A stretch of DNA of 64,000 bases from Dehalococcoidia bacterium (GCA_032249735.1 JAVVHA010000010.1:19545-83544), one strand, 5' to 3'; counted from the first letter of the stretch, positions 27,171-37,614 are shown. Numbers and translations: made by a program. Notes: generated from the letters alone by a model not told the origin.

Positions 27171-27900
27171 GTTCTTCGTGGAACCAGGGACCGTCCAAGG
27201 GCGGCAGGTGAGTTTAGGCCAGGAGCTGGTCCACCGCCTGGCGAGGGTCTTGCGCATGCGCCCCGGGGAGCAGTTCGTCCTGTTCGATGGCTCGGGGCGG
27301 GAGTGGGTGATGGAGCTTAAGGATGTCTCCCGCCGCTCGGCCCTGGCGACGGTGGTGGGCCATGCCGAGCCCCCGCCCGAGCCCCAGGTCTCCGTTGTCC
27401 TCTACATGTGCCTTATAAAGGAGCCTCGGTTCGAGCTGGTCCTTGAGAAGGCCACCGAGCTGGGTGTGGGGGCCATTGTGCCAGTGGTGGCCAAGCGCTC
27501 GGTGGTCCGCCCCTGGAAGGAGGGGGGAGCCAAGCAGGAGCGGTGGTGGCGGCTGGTGGTGGAGGCCACCGAGCAGTGTGGGCGGGCCCGCCCTCCCGAC
27601 CTCCTAGCACCCATCCCCTTCGCCCAGGCCGTGCGGCAGGCGCGAGGTTTGCGTTTGCTCCCTTGGGAACGGGAGGCTCAGCAGGGCCTGCGGGAGGCTT
27701 TGCGCCGATGGGAAGGGGATCGCCGCCAGGTGAGCGTCCTAATAGGGCCAGAGGGGGGCCTGGAGGTGGAGGAGGTGGAGATGGCCCAGGAGGCTGGTTT
27801 CCAGGTGGTGTCCATGGGCCGCCGCATACTGAGGGCGGAGACGGCGGCCCTGGCGGCGCTAGCTGTCATCATGTACGAGACGGGCGAGTTGGGGCCTTAG
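27163..27900 (+). CDS. rsmE: 16S rRNA (uracil1498-N3)-methyltransferase
   Basis: A SPOUT-class methyltransferase modifying U1498 of 16S rRNA. The 245-aa protein has an N-terminal PUA-like domain and C-terminal knot motifs (KEPRFELVLEKATELGV, VVVEATEQCGRARPP split across the domain, LIGPEGGLEVEEV and SMGRRILRAETAALAAL). ATG 27163 overlaps the prmA end by eight bases. It converges with the LytM gene with a four-base overlap. Confidence 0.95.
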   Translation: MRRFFVEPGTVQGRQVSLGQELVHRLARVLRMRPGEQFVLFDGSGREWVMELKDVSRRSALATVVGHAEPPPEPQVSVVLYMCLIKEPRFELVLEKATELGVGAIVPVVAKRSVVRPWKEGGAKQERWWRLVVEATEQCGRARPPDLLAPIPFAQAVRQARGLRLLPWEREAQQGLREALRRWEGDRRQVSVLIGPEGGLEVEEVEMAQEAGFQVVSMGRRILRAETAALAALAVIMYETGELGP

Positions 27901-28802
27901 GGGCCCGGCGCCCCTTCCACCCAGGCCAGAGGGTCGACGCGCTGCCCGTGGACCACCAGCTCCCAATGGAGGTGGGGGCCGCTGGCCAGGCCTGTATCGC
28001 CTACCTGGCCGATCTGCTGTCCTCTGCTCACCCATTGGCCTTCTTGGACGAGGATGGCCCCCAGGTGGTGGTAGCCGGTGAACACCCCCGCCCCGTGGTC
28101 GATGACCACCGATAACCCCCGCAAGTGCAGGTGGCGGGCCAGCACCACCCGCCCGGCGGACGGGGCCACCACCGGCGTTCCGGCGGGGGCGGCGATGTCG
28201 ACACCTGTGTGGCGGGAATAGGGGCCGCCATTGAAGGAGCGCAAGGTGCCGAAGGGGTCGCTCACTTCCCCATCTAGAGGGAGGGCCCAGGGCCCCCACC
28301 AGGCCCGCACGGGGAGGGAGAGGGCATAGGCGCGGCCCAGGGCCTCTGCCTCCTCCCTGATGGCCTGGGCGTCCAACAGCAGGGAGGCCTCCTGGGGCGC
28401 CAGCCATATTTCCTCTTGAAGAAACGGGTGGGGGGCCACGTCCACCGTCGTCCTGGCCAGACTCTGGCCCCCTGCCTCCACCACCACCTCATAGGAGCCC
28501 GCGGGCAGGTCGGGGGGCACGGGGACGTAGGCGATGGCCGCCCCTCCCTCCAACGACATGGGGTATGTAGCCGAGGCCAATGAGACGGTGAGGGGCTCAG
28601 GGGGTGCAGGGTGTAGGGCCAATAGGAAGGCGGCTCCCTGTCGTACCGGCCCCATGGTCGTGATGGTGGGGGTCCAAGTGGGGGAGGGGAGGACCATGGG
28701 AGGGGTGGGAGTGGGGACCATGGCCTGAAGGCTCAGGGGAGCCCTCTCCCCACAAGCCATGAGCAACAACGCAAGCGCCCAGGCCCACGCCCTGGCAGTC
28801 AT
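27897..28802 (-). CDS. M23/LytM peptidase-domain lipoprotein
   Basis: A 301-aa exported lipoprotein: basic N-terminus, hydrophobic stretch and lipobox LLLMACG with the modified Cys at 17, then a Pro/Thr-rich linker, an all-beta domain (about 55-125) and a C-terminal LytM (M23) domain. The zinc ligands are visible in HTGVDIAAP and GPHLHWELVV. M23 enzymes usually cut peptidoglycan cross-bridges; some act as activators only. Divergent from the moxR operon. Confidence 0.88.
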   Translation of the reverse strand: MTARAWAWALALLLMACGERAPLSLQAMVPTPTPPMVLPSPTWTPTITTMGPVRQGAAFLLALHPAPPEPLTVSLASATYPMSLEGGAAIAYVPVPPDLPAGSYEVVVEAGGQSLARTTVDVAPHPFLQEEIWLAPQEASLLLDAQAIREEAEALGRAYALSLPVRAWWGPWALPLDGEVSDPFGTLRSFNGGPYSRHTGVDIAAPAGTPVVAPSAGRVVLARHLHLRGLSVVIDHGAGVFTGYHHLGAILVQEGQWVSRGQQIGQVGDTGLASGPHLHWELVVHGQRVDPLAWVEGAPGP

Positions 28803-28847
28803 TTTACAGATAGTTTAACGTCCAGGACGGCAGGCTGTCCCCTCGGG

Positions 28848-28856
28848 TGGTATAAT
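28848..28856 (+). promoter_or_regulatory. Extended -10 promoter of the moxR operon
   Basis: TGGTATAAT, a perfect extended -10, about 70 bases upstream of moxR in the gap between two divergent genes. The leader (about 28863-28925) ends in an AGGAGG ribosome binding site. Confidence 0.5.
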
Positions 28857-28925
28857 CGCAAAGAAACGGAATGCGGGAAGTGGAAGGGGGATCTGCCCCC
28901 ATTAGCCCCAGCATAGGAGGAGACC

Positions 28926-29879
28926 ATGGGTGAGGCTAGGGAGCTGGCGGGGCGCATCATCGCCAATGTCCAGCGGGTGATGGTGGGCAAGGAGAAGGAG
29001 GTGGAGCTAGCGGTCATTGCCCTCATGAGCGGCGGCCACCTCCTCATAGAAGATGTGCCAGGGGTGGGCAAGACTATGCTGGCCCGTAGCCTGGCCCGCT
29101 CCACGGGCTGCACCTTCCGCCGTGTCCAGTTCACCCCAGACCTTCTACCCACTGACGTCACCGGCGCATCGGTCTACAACCAGAAAACGGGGGACTTCGA
29201 GTTCCGTCCGGGGCCCATCATGGCCCAGATCGTCCTGGCCGACGAGATCAACCGGGCCAGCCCCCGCACGCAATCGGCCCTCTTAGAGGCCATGGAGGAA
29301 CGGCAGGTGACGGTGGACGGGGTCAGCCATCCCCTCCCCCGCCCCTTCATGGTGCTAGCCACCCAGAACCCCATCGAGTACGAGGGCACCTTTCCTCTCC
29401 CAGAGGCCCAGCTAGACCGCTTCCTGATGCGTCTGCACCTGGGATATCCCAGCGTACAGGACGAGGTGACCATCATGGATCGGCAGGTGGAGAGGCACCC
29501 CATCGAGACCTTGGAGGCGGTATGCGGGCCACAGGACATCCTAGCCCTGCAGGAGGCGGTGAAGGGGGTGTGGGTGGACCCCCTGGTGAAGCTATACATC
29601 GCCCAACTGGTGGACGCCACCCGCAAGCATGAGGCCGTCTACCTGGGGGCCTCGCCACGGGGCTCCCTGGCCCTCCAGCGGGCCTGCCAGGCCAAGGCCC
29701 TGGTGGAGGGGAGGGACTTCGTCCTGCCCGACGACGTGAAGGAGCTGGCCTACCCGGTGCTGGGGCACCGCATCATCGTGTCACCGGCCAGTCGTGTGCG
29801 GGGAGTCACGTCCCAGCAGGTGGTGGAGGAATGTCTGGGGCGGTTGGTGGTGCCAGGGGTGCGCGCTCGTCGGCCCTAG
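28926..29879 (+). CDS. MoxR family AAA+ ATPase
   Basis: A 317-aa chaperone-type AAA+ ATPase. Walker A is degenerate-looking but typical for MoxR ([10 protein letters not shown]), Walker B ADEINRA, sensor 1 [12 protein letters not shown], and the MoxR-specific segment [24 protein letters not shown]. MoxR proteins work with DUF58 and von Willebrand/transglutaminase partners to assemble or mature other proteins, and such genes follow here. ATG 28926 has AGGAGG upstream. Confidence 0.95.
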   Translation: MGEARELAGRIIANVQRVMVGKEKEVELAVIALMSGGHLLIEDVPGVGKTMLARSLARSTGCTFRRVQFTPDLLPTDVTGASVYNQKTGDFEFRPGPIMAQIVLADEINRASPRTQSALLEAMEERQVTVDGVSHPLPRPFMVLATQNPIEYEGTFPLPEAQLDRFLMRLHLGYPSVQDEVTIMDRQVERHPIETLEAVCGPQDILALQEAVKGVWVDPLVKLYIAQLVDATRKHEAVYLGASPRGSLALQRACQAKALVEGRDFVLPDDVKELAYPVLGHRIIVSPASRVRGVTSQQVVEECLGRLVVPGVRARRP

Positions 29880-31135
29880 CACGCTGGCGGCGTTTGCCCT
29901 GGAACCTGGTGTGGGCCCTGGCCTTGGCCTCGGCCCTGCTGGTGCTGGGGTGGGCCTCGGGCTACTGGATCCTGCTGCGAGCGGCCTATCTGCTGCTGGC
30001 CTTGGTGGTGCTGGCCTGGGTATGGAGTCGCTTCAGCTTGCGGGGCTTGGAGGTGGAGGTGGAGCGGCGGCCCGCGCGTCTACAGGCCGGCCAGGATGTG
30101 ACCATCGAGGTGCGGGTGCGCAACTCCAGCAACTTCCCCAAGCTGTGGTTGGAGGTGGAGGATATCACCGAGGTGCCAGGGGGGCGGGCCAAGGCGGTGC
30201 TCATGGTGGCGGCCCATGGGTATCGCGTATGGCAGGCCAGGATACCGTGCCCCCGGCGGGGACGGTACAGGTTTGGGCCCTTGGTGATGACGGGGGGCGA
30301 CCCTTTTGGGCTATTCCGGAGGGCCAAGTCCTTTGGTGGCCGGTGGGAGGTCCTGGTCTACCCTGCGCCTGTCCCCCTCCCCTACTTTTGGGTGCCGGCT
30401 GCTCAATTCCCCGGGGAGGGGCCTCTGGGCCGCCCATCCCCATATCTCAGCCCCAGCGCCGCTGGTGTCCGTGAATACGAGCCTGGGGACCCCGTGAGTC
30501 GCATCCACTGGCTCACCACCGCCCGCTTAGGGCGCCTCATGGCCAAGACCTTCGACTATCACCCCGCTAGCGACGTCTGGCTGGTTTTGGACCTGGAGGA
30601 GGGGGTGCATGCGGGGCAGGGGGAGGAGAGCACCGAGGAGTATATGGTGACGGCTGCCTGCTCCATGGCCCGCCGCCTCCTGGACGCTGACCTGCGAGTG
30701 GGGATGGTGGGGATAGGCAGGGAGCCCATCCTCCTGCCGCCGGCCCGGGGGCCTCATCAGTACGAGCGCATGGCCGAAGCCCTGGCCCTGGTGCGGGCCG
30801 ATGGCCGGACGCCCCTGGACCAGGTGCTGGTGGGCCACCAGCGGAGCTTTGGCCGCAACAGCACACTGGTGGTCATCACCCCTTCGCCTACCCAGCAATG
30901 GGCCGAGGTGTTGGCCAACCTGGGTCGGCGGGGGATACAGGCGGTGGCTGTCCTCCTGGAGGCCGATACCTTCGGGGGGGCCAAGGGCCCCATCCTCCCC
31001 TACGGGGCCCTGGTGGCCGGCGATGTGCTGGTCTATTGCCTGCGCCGGGGGGATGACCTCTCCCTGGCCCTGGGCCTGCGGGGGGCCCGGCACCTCCCGG
31101 GCAGGGGTGCCGTCCCTAGGAGGGATGGAGGATGA
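29831..31135 (+). CDS. DUF58 domain membrane protein
   Basis: A 434-aa protein with two membrane helices near the N-terminus (about 24-65), a beta-rich region ([22 protein letters not shown]), then the DUF58 signature [26 protein letters not shown] and a von Willebrand A-like C-terminal part (VWLVLDLEE). It is the usual partner of MoxR ATPases. The start ATG 29831 overlaps moxR by 49 bases; no better start is seen nearby. Confidence 0.92.
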   Translation: MSGAVGGARGARSSALARWRRLPWNLVWALALASALLVLGWASGYWILLRAAYLLLALVVLAWVWSRFSLRGLEVEVERRPARLQAGQDVTIEVRVRNSSNFPKLWLEVEDITEVPGGRAKAVLMVAAHGYRVWQARIPCPRRGRYRFGPLVMTGGDPFGLFRRAKSFGGRWEVLVYPAPVPLPYFWVPAAQFPGEGPLGRPSPYLSPSAAGVREYEPGDPVSRIHWLTTARLGRLMAKTFDYHPASDVWLVLDLEEGVHAGQGEESTEEYMVTAACSMARRLLDADLRVGMVGIGREPILLPPARGPHQYERMAEALALVRADGRTPLDQVLVGHQRSFGRNSTLVVITPSPTQQWAEVLANLGRRGIQAVAVLLEADTFGGAKGPILPYGALVAGDVLVYCLRRGDDLSLALGLRGARHLPGRGAVPRRDGG

Positions 31136-33597
31136 CGGCGGCGCGACAGGCGGCGCGGTGGATGGTGGACTGGGAGGAGTGGCTCAGCCTCGGCCTGGCC
31201 TATCTGGTCTTCTTGAGCGTAGCCTGGAGCATCCAGCGGGCCTCCTGGGCTAGCCCCATGCCTTCTCTTTGGCTGCTGGGCATTGGGGGCCTTTTGGCTG
31301 GTTGGGTCCTGGCCCGTCTGCCCATGCCCTGGCCTCTGGCCTGGGGAACGGCGGTGGTGTGGGGGCTTTTGGCCACCTTCCTGCAGGCCCTCTTCCTCAT
31401 CCCAGGGGCGGGGCTTGGGGAGAAGGTGGACATCCTCTACCTGCGCTTTGAGCGCTACTTTCACATCGTCTTCTCGGGCGGCATCAGCAACGACACGTTG
31501 CCCTTCTTGGTGCTGGTGGCGGGCCTCACCTTTGGCGGGGCCTTCCTGATGGCGTGGTCTTTGTTCCGGTGGCACACGGCCTGGCCAGCGTTGGCCCTGG
31601 GTGGGGCCACCTTGCTGGTGAACTTCGTGGTCCTGGACCGGGGGGTGTTGGGGGCCTTCCTCCTGTTCGCCATCTCGGGGTTACTGCTGTTGGCGCGCGC
31701 CAACCTGATGGGCCACCAGCGCCGTTGGCAGCGGGAGGGGGTGGCCTACCCTGCCCTGCTGAGCCCTGCCCACCTCCATCTGGCCTTCTGGGGTGTCCTG
31801 CTCCTCTTGTTGGTGGCCTGGACGGTGCCCACGGCCTACGGACGCCCCCTGGCCCACCTATGGGGGGCGGTGAGCGCCCCCTTCAGGGGCCTGGCCGACG
31901 ATTGGGCGCGCCTGGTGGGCCCCCTCAGGGGTGGCCGGCTTCCCCGAGGTGTAGACCTGTCCCAGGTGTTGCCCTTGCGGGGGGGCCTGGGCCTGCCCAT
32001 AGACGGCGAACTGGCGCGAGTGCGCCTGCCTGAGGATTCCAAGCCCGTGCCCCTCCTCCTGCGCATCGCTGCCTATGAGGATTACGCCTTGGGGGGATGG
32101 AAGGCCAGCCGAAGGACGGAGGTGGAGTGGCCCTTCCAGGCCCTGGAGCCCCCCCAGAACCTGCCCGTGGAGCCCACCACGGTGCAGGTAGAGGTGCTAA
32201 GGGGAGGGGCGCCCGCCTCCCTCGTAATGGTGCCTGGCCAGCCCCTCCCGGTGGCCTTCATCACCGCCGATGGCACCTTAAAGGTGAAGGCCTTAGTCCC
32301 TGATGAGGCCATACTCAAGGTCTCTTGGCAGGACGGAGAGCCCAGGGTTGCCAAAGGGAAGGAAGTCCCCGATGTCCTTAGGAGCGTGGGCGTTTCCTGG
32401 GACGACGAAGCCCTGCGCCGCGCCCTGCTGCGCCAAGGCTACTTGCTCCTCCGGGCCGACCGCCGCGATGGGCGCCTGAAAATGGTGGAGGTGGTGCCCC
32501 TGGAGGCGGTGGCCTCTTCCACCCTGATGCCTCAGCATAGCCTCTCCCCAGGAGCCACCTACCGGGCCGTGGGCGTGGTCCCCGCCCCCCCTACGGACAG
32601 CTCGAGCCAGGGGTCCGCCGATTACCCTTGGTGGGTGAGGGATATATACCTGGCCCTGCCGCCCGAGCTGCCGGCGCGGGTGGTGGAGCTAGCGCGCCAA
32701 GTGGCCGGTCAAGCCCCCACGCCACTGGCCAAGGTTCAAGCCATCAGGCGTTTCCTCTCTAGGTACCCTGTGGACCAGCTCTTGGAGACGCCCCCAGGCC
32801 GGGACGTGGTGGATCACTTCCTGTTTGAGGCACGGCGGGGCCCGGTGGAGGCGCACGCCTCGGCCATGGTCATCATGCTCAGGGCAGTGGGGGTGCCGGC
32901 GCGGCTGGCTGTGGGGCTCCTCCTCTCCCCAGGTGACTACGATGAAGAAGCGAAGGCCTATCGCGTCACTGCTAGTCGGGCCATGGCCTGGCCTGAGGTC
33001 TATTTCCCAGGACATGGGTGGGTCCCCTTTGCCCCTGACAGGGAGGACGTAGGCATCTTCAATGCCCTCTTCCAGTACGGCCTTCCCGTGCCCATCGGCC
33101 TCTTCGGCCCCCTAGGCCCTGAGGACTCCCTCCTTGCGGAGATCCTGGGCACACCCGAGCCACCGCTGGAGGGGACTCCCTCGCCGCAGGTAGGTAGTGG
33201 GAGGGGGGTGGGAGGGCCCCTAATGTGGGCCCTCTTGGCAACAGCCGGGGCCATCGCCTTGGGAGGGGTGGCTCTCCGCCTTATCTGGCAGAAGCTCTTC
33301 TCCCGTTTGCCCGAGGCGCAGCAGATCTGGGAGAAGACGGTGCTCCTGGCAGGATGGGCGGGGCTAGGGCCTAGGCCTGGCGAGACCCCCCATGAGTTTG
33401 CTCGTCGCCTGGGCCGGGCCCTGCCGGGATTCAGCGACCTCACGCCTCTGGCCCACGGCTACTGTCTGAGCCGCTACGGCCGCCGTCCGCCGCCCCAGCA
33501 GCTTTTGGAGCACCTGCAGCGGCTCTGGCCTCACCTCCGGGGGGCTCTGCTATGGCAGATGGTGCGCCGTCCTTGGCGTGTGGGTAGAGCATCGTGA
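31132..33597 (+). CDS. Transglutaminase-like membrane protein with lost catalytic residues
   Basis: An 821-aa TgpA-type protein: about seven membrane helices (1-240), a periplasmic region and a transglutaminase core (about 520-640), then a last helix (about 700-720) and a DUF4129-like cytoplasmic tail. The core motif, in active relatives G-x-C-E-x-x-A-S-A-M, reads GPVEAHASAM with Val572 in place of the nucleophile Cys, and the catalytic His of HAWPEVYF is Met618 (MAWPEVYFPGHGWVPF). It should therefore be catalytically inactive. ATGA overlap with the DUF58 gene. Confidence 0.9.
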   Translation: MTAARQAARWMVDWEEWLSLGLAYLVFLSVAWSIQRASWASPMPSLWLLGIGGLLAGWVLARLPMPWPLAWGTAVVWGLLATFLQALFLIPGAGLGEKVDILYLRFERYFHIVFSGGISNDTLPFLVLVAGLTFGGAFLMAWSLFRWHTAWPALALGGATLLVNFVVLDRGVLGAFLLFAISGLLLLARANLMGHQRRWQREGVAYPALLSPAHLHLAFWGVLLLLLVAWTVPTAYGRPLAHLWGAVSAPFRGLADDWARLVGPLRGGRLPRGVDLSQVLPLRGGLGLPIDGELARVRLPEDSKPVPLLLRIAAYEDYALGGWKASRRTEVEWPFQALEPPQNLPVEPTTVQVEVLRGGAPASLVMVPGQPLPVAFITADGTLKVKALVPDEAILKVSWQDGEPRVAKGKEVPDVLRSVGVSWDDEALRRALLRQGYLLLRADRRDGRLKMVEVVPLEAVASSTLMPQHSLSPGATYRAVGVVPAPPTDSSSQGSADYPWWVRDIYLALPPELPARVVELARQVAGQAPTPLAKVQAIRRFLSRYPVDQLLETPPGRDVVDHFLFEARRGPVEAHASAMVIMLRAVGVPARLAVGLLLSPGDYDEEAKAYRVTASRAMAWPEVYFPGHGWVPFAPDREDVGIFNALFQYGLPVPIGLFGPLGPEDSLLAEILGTPEPPLEGTPSPQVGSGRGVGGPLMWALLATAGAIALGGVALRLIWQKLFSRLPEAQQIWEKTVLLAGWAGLGPRPGETPHEFARRLGRALPGFSDLTPLAHGYCLSRYGRRPPPQQLLEHLQRLWPHLRGALLWQMVRRPWRVGRAS

Positions 33598-34139
33598 GGC
33601 GGAAGCTGGTCCAGACCCCCCTGGGCCTTGTGCCTCTGGTCTTCACCGCCTCCGGCCTTAGGGCGGTGGGGATGCCCGCCGTCTCAGCAGCCGAGGCTGA
33701 GGCCTGGGCCGCTGACATGGGCGCCAGGGACGAGGCGGATGACCCTTTGGCACAAGAGGTGGCCATGCTCCTGCAGCGGTACGGTGCTGGCATCCCCACA
33801 TCATTCCTCTCCATTCCCCTGGACTGGGAGGGGGTGAGCCATTTCTGCCGGCGTGTGCTGGAGGAGGTGCGCCTCATACCGTGGGGGGAGGTGCGCACCT
33901 ACTCCTGGCTGGCCCTAATGGTGGGCCAGCCGCGGGGGGCCCGGGCTGTCGGCCAGGCCCTGGCCCGCAACCCCTTTCCCATAGTCGTACCTTGTCACCG
34001 CGTGGTGGGAAGGGATGGATCTTTTCGGGGGTATGGCGGGGGTATAGAGTGGAAAGAGCGTCTTCTTCGCCTGGAGGGATTAGAAGTAGGCCTTCACCTC
34101 GCCCCACGGCTCCAAAAGGGCCCTCAGGTGGGATACTAG
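33594..34139 (+). CDS. ogt: Methylated-DNA-[protein]-cysteine S-methyltransferase
   Basis: Repairs O6-alkylguanine by suicidal transfer to its cysteine. The 181-aa protein has the helix-turn-helix region (FCRRVLEEVRLIPWGEVRTYSWLA in two parts), the Arg-containing ARAVGQALARNPFPI and the acceptor VPCHRVV with Cys134, then YGGGIEWKERLLRLE. GTG 33594 overlaps the preceding stop as GTGA. The last 20 codons are antisense to the dnaE end and unconserved. Confidence 0.92.
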   Translation: MRRKLVQTPLGLVPLVFTASGLRAVGMPAVSAAEAEAWAADMGARDEADDPLAQEVAMLLQRYGAGIPTSFLSIPLDWEGVSHFCRRVLEEVRLIPWGEVRTYSWLALMVGQPRGARAVGQALARNPFPIVVPCHRVVGRDGSFRGYGGGIEWKERLLRLEGLEVGLHLAPRLQKGPQVGY

Positions 34140-37100
34140 CTCCTGACAGAGGTGGACCTTGGGTAGAGCCAGGTCCACCTCCTCCCCATCCTTCTGGCGT
34201 ATGGAGAGGACCACGGGGTCGCCACCGGGGTATGACCTCAGGAGGCCCATGACTTGGCGCAACCTCTCCTGGTCACCTTCTGTGTCCTCCGTCTCCTGAA
34301 GGAGGAGGTGGAGGCGGCGGCCATTGTTGGTCTGGGGGCTTTGGGTGGAGATGCCCAGGGTGGAGGGGTCGAAGGGACCATCCTGATAGGCCACGGCCCG
34401 CAGCACGCTCAGCTGCACCCTCTCCTCACCCCGGTGGCGCACGCGCGCCCGGGCCACCACGATGTTGCCGTGGCGCCAGAGAGGGCGCGTCTCCTCCAGG
34501 GTCTCGGGCCAGATGGTCAGCTCGGCCACCCCTGAGAGGTCTTCTAGTTGGACGGTGCAGAACTGGCGGCCATCGCGGGTGGAGAGGGTGCGCACATGGG
34601 CTACGTATCCGCCCACCACCACATCTCGCCCGTCCATCTCCGGCGATATCTCCGCCAGGTGGCAGGAGAGGTAGGGAGCCAGCTCCCGCGCTGCCCGGGA
34701 GAAGGGGTGCTCTGAGAAGTAGACGCCCAAGAGCTCCTTCTCCCAGGAGAGGCGACGCCCCTGGGGGGCCCGCACGTTGGGCAGGTCGATATGATTCATG
34801 CCATCCCCTCCGCCCCAGAGGTCGAAGAGGCTAGCCTGCCCCGTCTCCCGGGCCCGCACCGACTGCTGGGCCAAGGCGACCAGCTTGTCCAAAGCGGCCA
34901 AGATGGCGCCGCGGTCGGCGCCGAGGGAGTCCAAGGCGCCAGCCTTAACGAGGCTCTCCAACGCCCGCTTGTGGATGGCGCCTTGGGGGAGGCGGCAGAA
35001 GAAGTCCTCCACCCCTTTGAAGGGCCCGCCCCGCTGACGCTCGGCCACTATATCCTCGGCCACCCCTTCGCCCACGTTCTTGATGTTGGCTAGGCCGAAG
35101 CGGATGGCCCGCCGGCCCTCGTGTTCCTCCAGGCTGAAGTTGACCTGGCTGCGGTTAACATCAGGAGGCAGGACGGGGATGCCCAGGCGGAGGCATTCGG
35201 CGTAGGCCTCGGCCACCCGCGCCGTGGGGTCGGGGCGGCGGCTGGCCAGCCGCAGGACGGCCGTCATGTACTCCTCAGGGTAGTGGGCCTTGAGATAGGC
35301 CGTCTGATAGGCGATGCGGGCGTAGGAGACGGCATGGGCCTTGTTAAAGGCATATCCAGCGAAGGGCTCGATAAGCTCGAAGATGGTCTCGGCCGTCTCC
35401 TTGGAGTAGCCGCGGGCCATGGCCCCCTGGATGAACCGCTCCCGCTCCGCCTCCATGAGGGAGCGGATCTTCTTGCCCATGGCCTTGCGCATGAGGTCCG
35501 CCTCCCCCAGGGAGTAGCCGGCGAACTTCTGGGCGATGAGCAGCACCTGGTCCTGGTAGACGATGACCCCATAGGTCTCGTCCAGGATCTCGGCCAGATC
35601 GGGGTGGGGATAGCGGATGGGCGCCAGGCCGTGCTTGGCCCGGATATAGGTGGGGATGTGCTGCATGGGGCCGGGGCGGTAAAGGGCCACCATGGCCGCC
35701 AGGTCCTTGATGGAGGTAGGGCGCAGCTCCTGGATGTAGCGGCGCATCCCCGCCGACTCCAGCTGGAAGACGCCGAAGGTCTCCCCTCGCGAAAGCATCT
35801 GGTAGGTCTCGGGATCGCCGTCGGGGAGTTGGCCCAGGTCGATGTCGATGCCCCGCGTCTCGCGGATGAGGTCTAGGGCGGTGCGCAGGATGGTGAGGTT
35901 AGCCAGGCCTAAGAAGTCCATCTTCAAAAGGCCCAGGGCGGCCACGTCATCCATGTCGTACTGGGTGGTGGGGAGGGCATGGGGGTCGTCGCGCCCCGAG
36001 GGGGGCCTTTGGAGGGGGAGGAACTCGGTAAGAGGCCTGGGAGCGATGACCAGGCCGGCAGCATGGGTGGAGGCATGCCTGGCCACCCCTTCCAGGGCGC
36101 GGGCGATATCCACCAGTCGCCGCACCTGAGGGTCCGACTCATAGGCCTGGCGCAGCTGGGGGCTCTCCTGGAGGGCCCGCTCGATGGTCACCACCCCGAA
36201 GGATGGGGGCAGGTGGGGCACCATCCTGGCCACTCGGTCCACGTCGGCGTAGCTCCAGCCCAGGGCCCGCCCCACGTCTCGCAGGGAGGCGCGGGCCCCC
36301 AGGGTGCCGAAGGTGATGATCTGGGCCACCCGGTCGCGCCCGTACCGCTCGGCGGCGTAGCGGATCATCTCGTCCCGCCGGTCCTCGGCGAAGTCCAGAT
36401 CCACGTCGGGCATCTCCTTGCGCTGGTGGTGGATAAAACGCTCGAAGACCAGCCGGTGCTCCAGAGGGTCGATGTCCGTGACCCCTAGGCAATAGAGGAT
36501 GATGGAGGCGGCAGCAGAGCCCCGCACGCCCATGAAGATGCCGCGCTCGCGGGCATACTTGGCGATCTGATAGACCACCAGTATGTAGTTGGTAAAGCCC
36601 GTATCCTGGACCACCGCCAGCTCATATTCCAGGCGGCGGCGGGCCTCCTCGTTGTGAGGGCCGTACCGGCGCAGAAGTCCCTCCTGGCAGAGGTGAGTGA
36701 GGTATTGATGGGGGGTGAAGCCCGCTGGCACCTCTGCCTCGGGGATGTGGAGCTGGCCGAACTCCAGCTCCAGGTGGCAGCTCTCCGCCACCATCCAGGT
36801 GTTGTCGATGGCCTCCGGCAGCTCGGGGAAGAGCTGGCGCATCTCCTCCTCCGACTTGAGGTAATAGGAGGTGGGGTCGCCAGCCATGCGCATGCGGTGG
36901 GGGTCGTCCAGGGTGGTGCCGGTGCTGATGCACAATCGCACCTCCTGGAGGGCCCAGTCCTCCTTATGGATGTAGTGGACGTCGTTGGTGGCCACCAGGG
37001 GGATGCCCGTCTCCCGGGAGAGCCTCACCAGCTGGCGGTTGAGGGTGGGGCCCTCCTCCAGCTGGTGCTCCTGGATCTCCAGGTAGAAGTGGCCATCAAA

Positions 37101-37586
37101 TACCTCCCGGTAGTAGCGAGCCAGGCGCATGGCCTCCTCATAGCGCCCAGCCAGAAGGAGCCTAGGTATCTCGCCCGAGACGCACCCCGATAGGCCCACC
37201 AGCCCCTCGGCGTGGGCCTCCAGCAGCTCGCGGTCGATGCGGGGCTTGTAGAAGAAGCCCTCCAGATGGGCCTTGGTCATGAGCTGGATGAGGTTCTGAT
37301 AGCCGCGCAGGTTGCGGGCCAAGATGATCATGTGATAGGGCTGCTTTTCTTGAGGGTCGCGGCTGTGCCGAGAGCCCTGGGCCACATACGCCTCCACCCC
37401 GATGATGGGCTTTATCCCCCGGCTCTTGGCCTCCCGATAGAACTGGATGGCCCCATAGAGAACGCCATGGTCGGTGATGGCCACCGCCTCCTGGCCTAGC
37501 TCCCGCACCCGCTCCATAAGGGCCGGGATCTTGCAAAGGCCGTCCAGGAGAGAGTACTCCGTGTGAAGGTGAAGGTGAACAAACAT
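34080..37586 (-). CDS. dnaE: DNA polymerase III alpha subunit
   Basis: Replicative C-family polymerase of 1168 aa. N-terminal PHP domain with HLHTEYSLLDG and ITDHGVLYG; polymerase active-site acidic residues in EMPDVDLDFAEDRRDE; the fingers region PGPMQHIPTYIRAKHG; tandem HhH region; OB-fold (VVVGGYVAHVRTLSTRDG) and a C-terminal tau-binding-like domain. The typical DnaE1 architecture and length fit the main replicase. The 3-prime end overlaps convergent ogt by 60 bases. Confidence 0.97.
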   Translation of the reverse strand: MFVHLHLHTEYSLLDGLCKIPALMERVRELGQEAVAITDHGVLYGAIQFYREAKSRGIKPIIGVEAYVAQGSRHSRDPQEKQPYHMIILARNLRGYQNLIQLMTKAHLEGFFYKPRIDRELLEAHAEGLVGLSGCVSGEIPRLLLAGRYEEAMRLARYYREVFDGHFYLEIQEHQLEEGPTLNRQLVRLSRETGIPLVATNDVHYIHKEDWALQEVRLCISTGTTLDDPHRMRMAGDPTSYYLKSEEEMRQLFPELPEAIDNTWMVAESCHLELEFGQLHIPEAEVPAGFTPHQYLTHLCQEGLLRRYGPHNEEARRRLEYELAVVQDTGFTNYILVVYQIAKYARERGIFMGVRGSAAASIILYCLGVTDIDPLEHRLVFERFIHHQRKEMPDVDLDFAEDRRDEMIRYAAERYGRDRVAQIITFGTLGARASLRDVGRALGWSYADVDRVARMVPHLPPSFGVVTIERALQESPQLRQAYESDPQVRRLVDIARALEGVARHASTHAAGLVIAPRPLTEFLPLQRPPSGRDDPHALPTTQYDMDDVAALGLLKMDFLGLANLTILRTALDLIRETRGIDIDLGQLPDGDPETYQMLSRGETFGVFQLESAGMRRYIQELRPTSIKDLAAMVALYRPGPMQHIPTYIRAKHGLAPIRYPHPDLAEILDETYGVIVYQDQVLLIAQKFAGYSLGEADLMRKAMGKKIRSLMEAERERFIQGAMARGYSKETAETIFELIEPFAGYAFNKAHAVSYARIAYQTAYLKAHYPEEYMTAVLRLASRRPDPTARVAEAYAECLRLGIPVLPPDVNRSQVNFSLEEHEGRRAIRFGLANIKNVGEGVAEDIVAERQRGGPFKGVEDFFCRLPQGAIHKRALESLVKAGALDSLGADRGAILAALDKLVALAQQSVRARETGQASLFDLWGGGDGMNHIDLPNVRAPQGRRLSWEKELLGVYFSEHPFSRAARELAPYLSCHLAEISPEMDGRDVVVGGYVAHVRTLSTRDGRQFCTVQLEDLSGVAELTIWPETLEETRPLWRHGNIVVARARVRHRGEERVQLSVLRAVAYQDGPFDPSTLGISTQSPQTNNGRRLHLLLQETEDTEGDQERLRQVMGLLRSYPGGDPVVLSIRQKDGEEVDLALPKVHLCQELVSHLRALLEPWGEVKAYF

Positions 37587-37614
37587 GTTCTCCTATTCCC
37601 CTCGGGACAGCACC

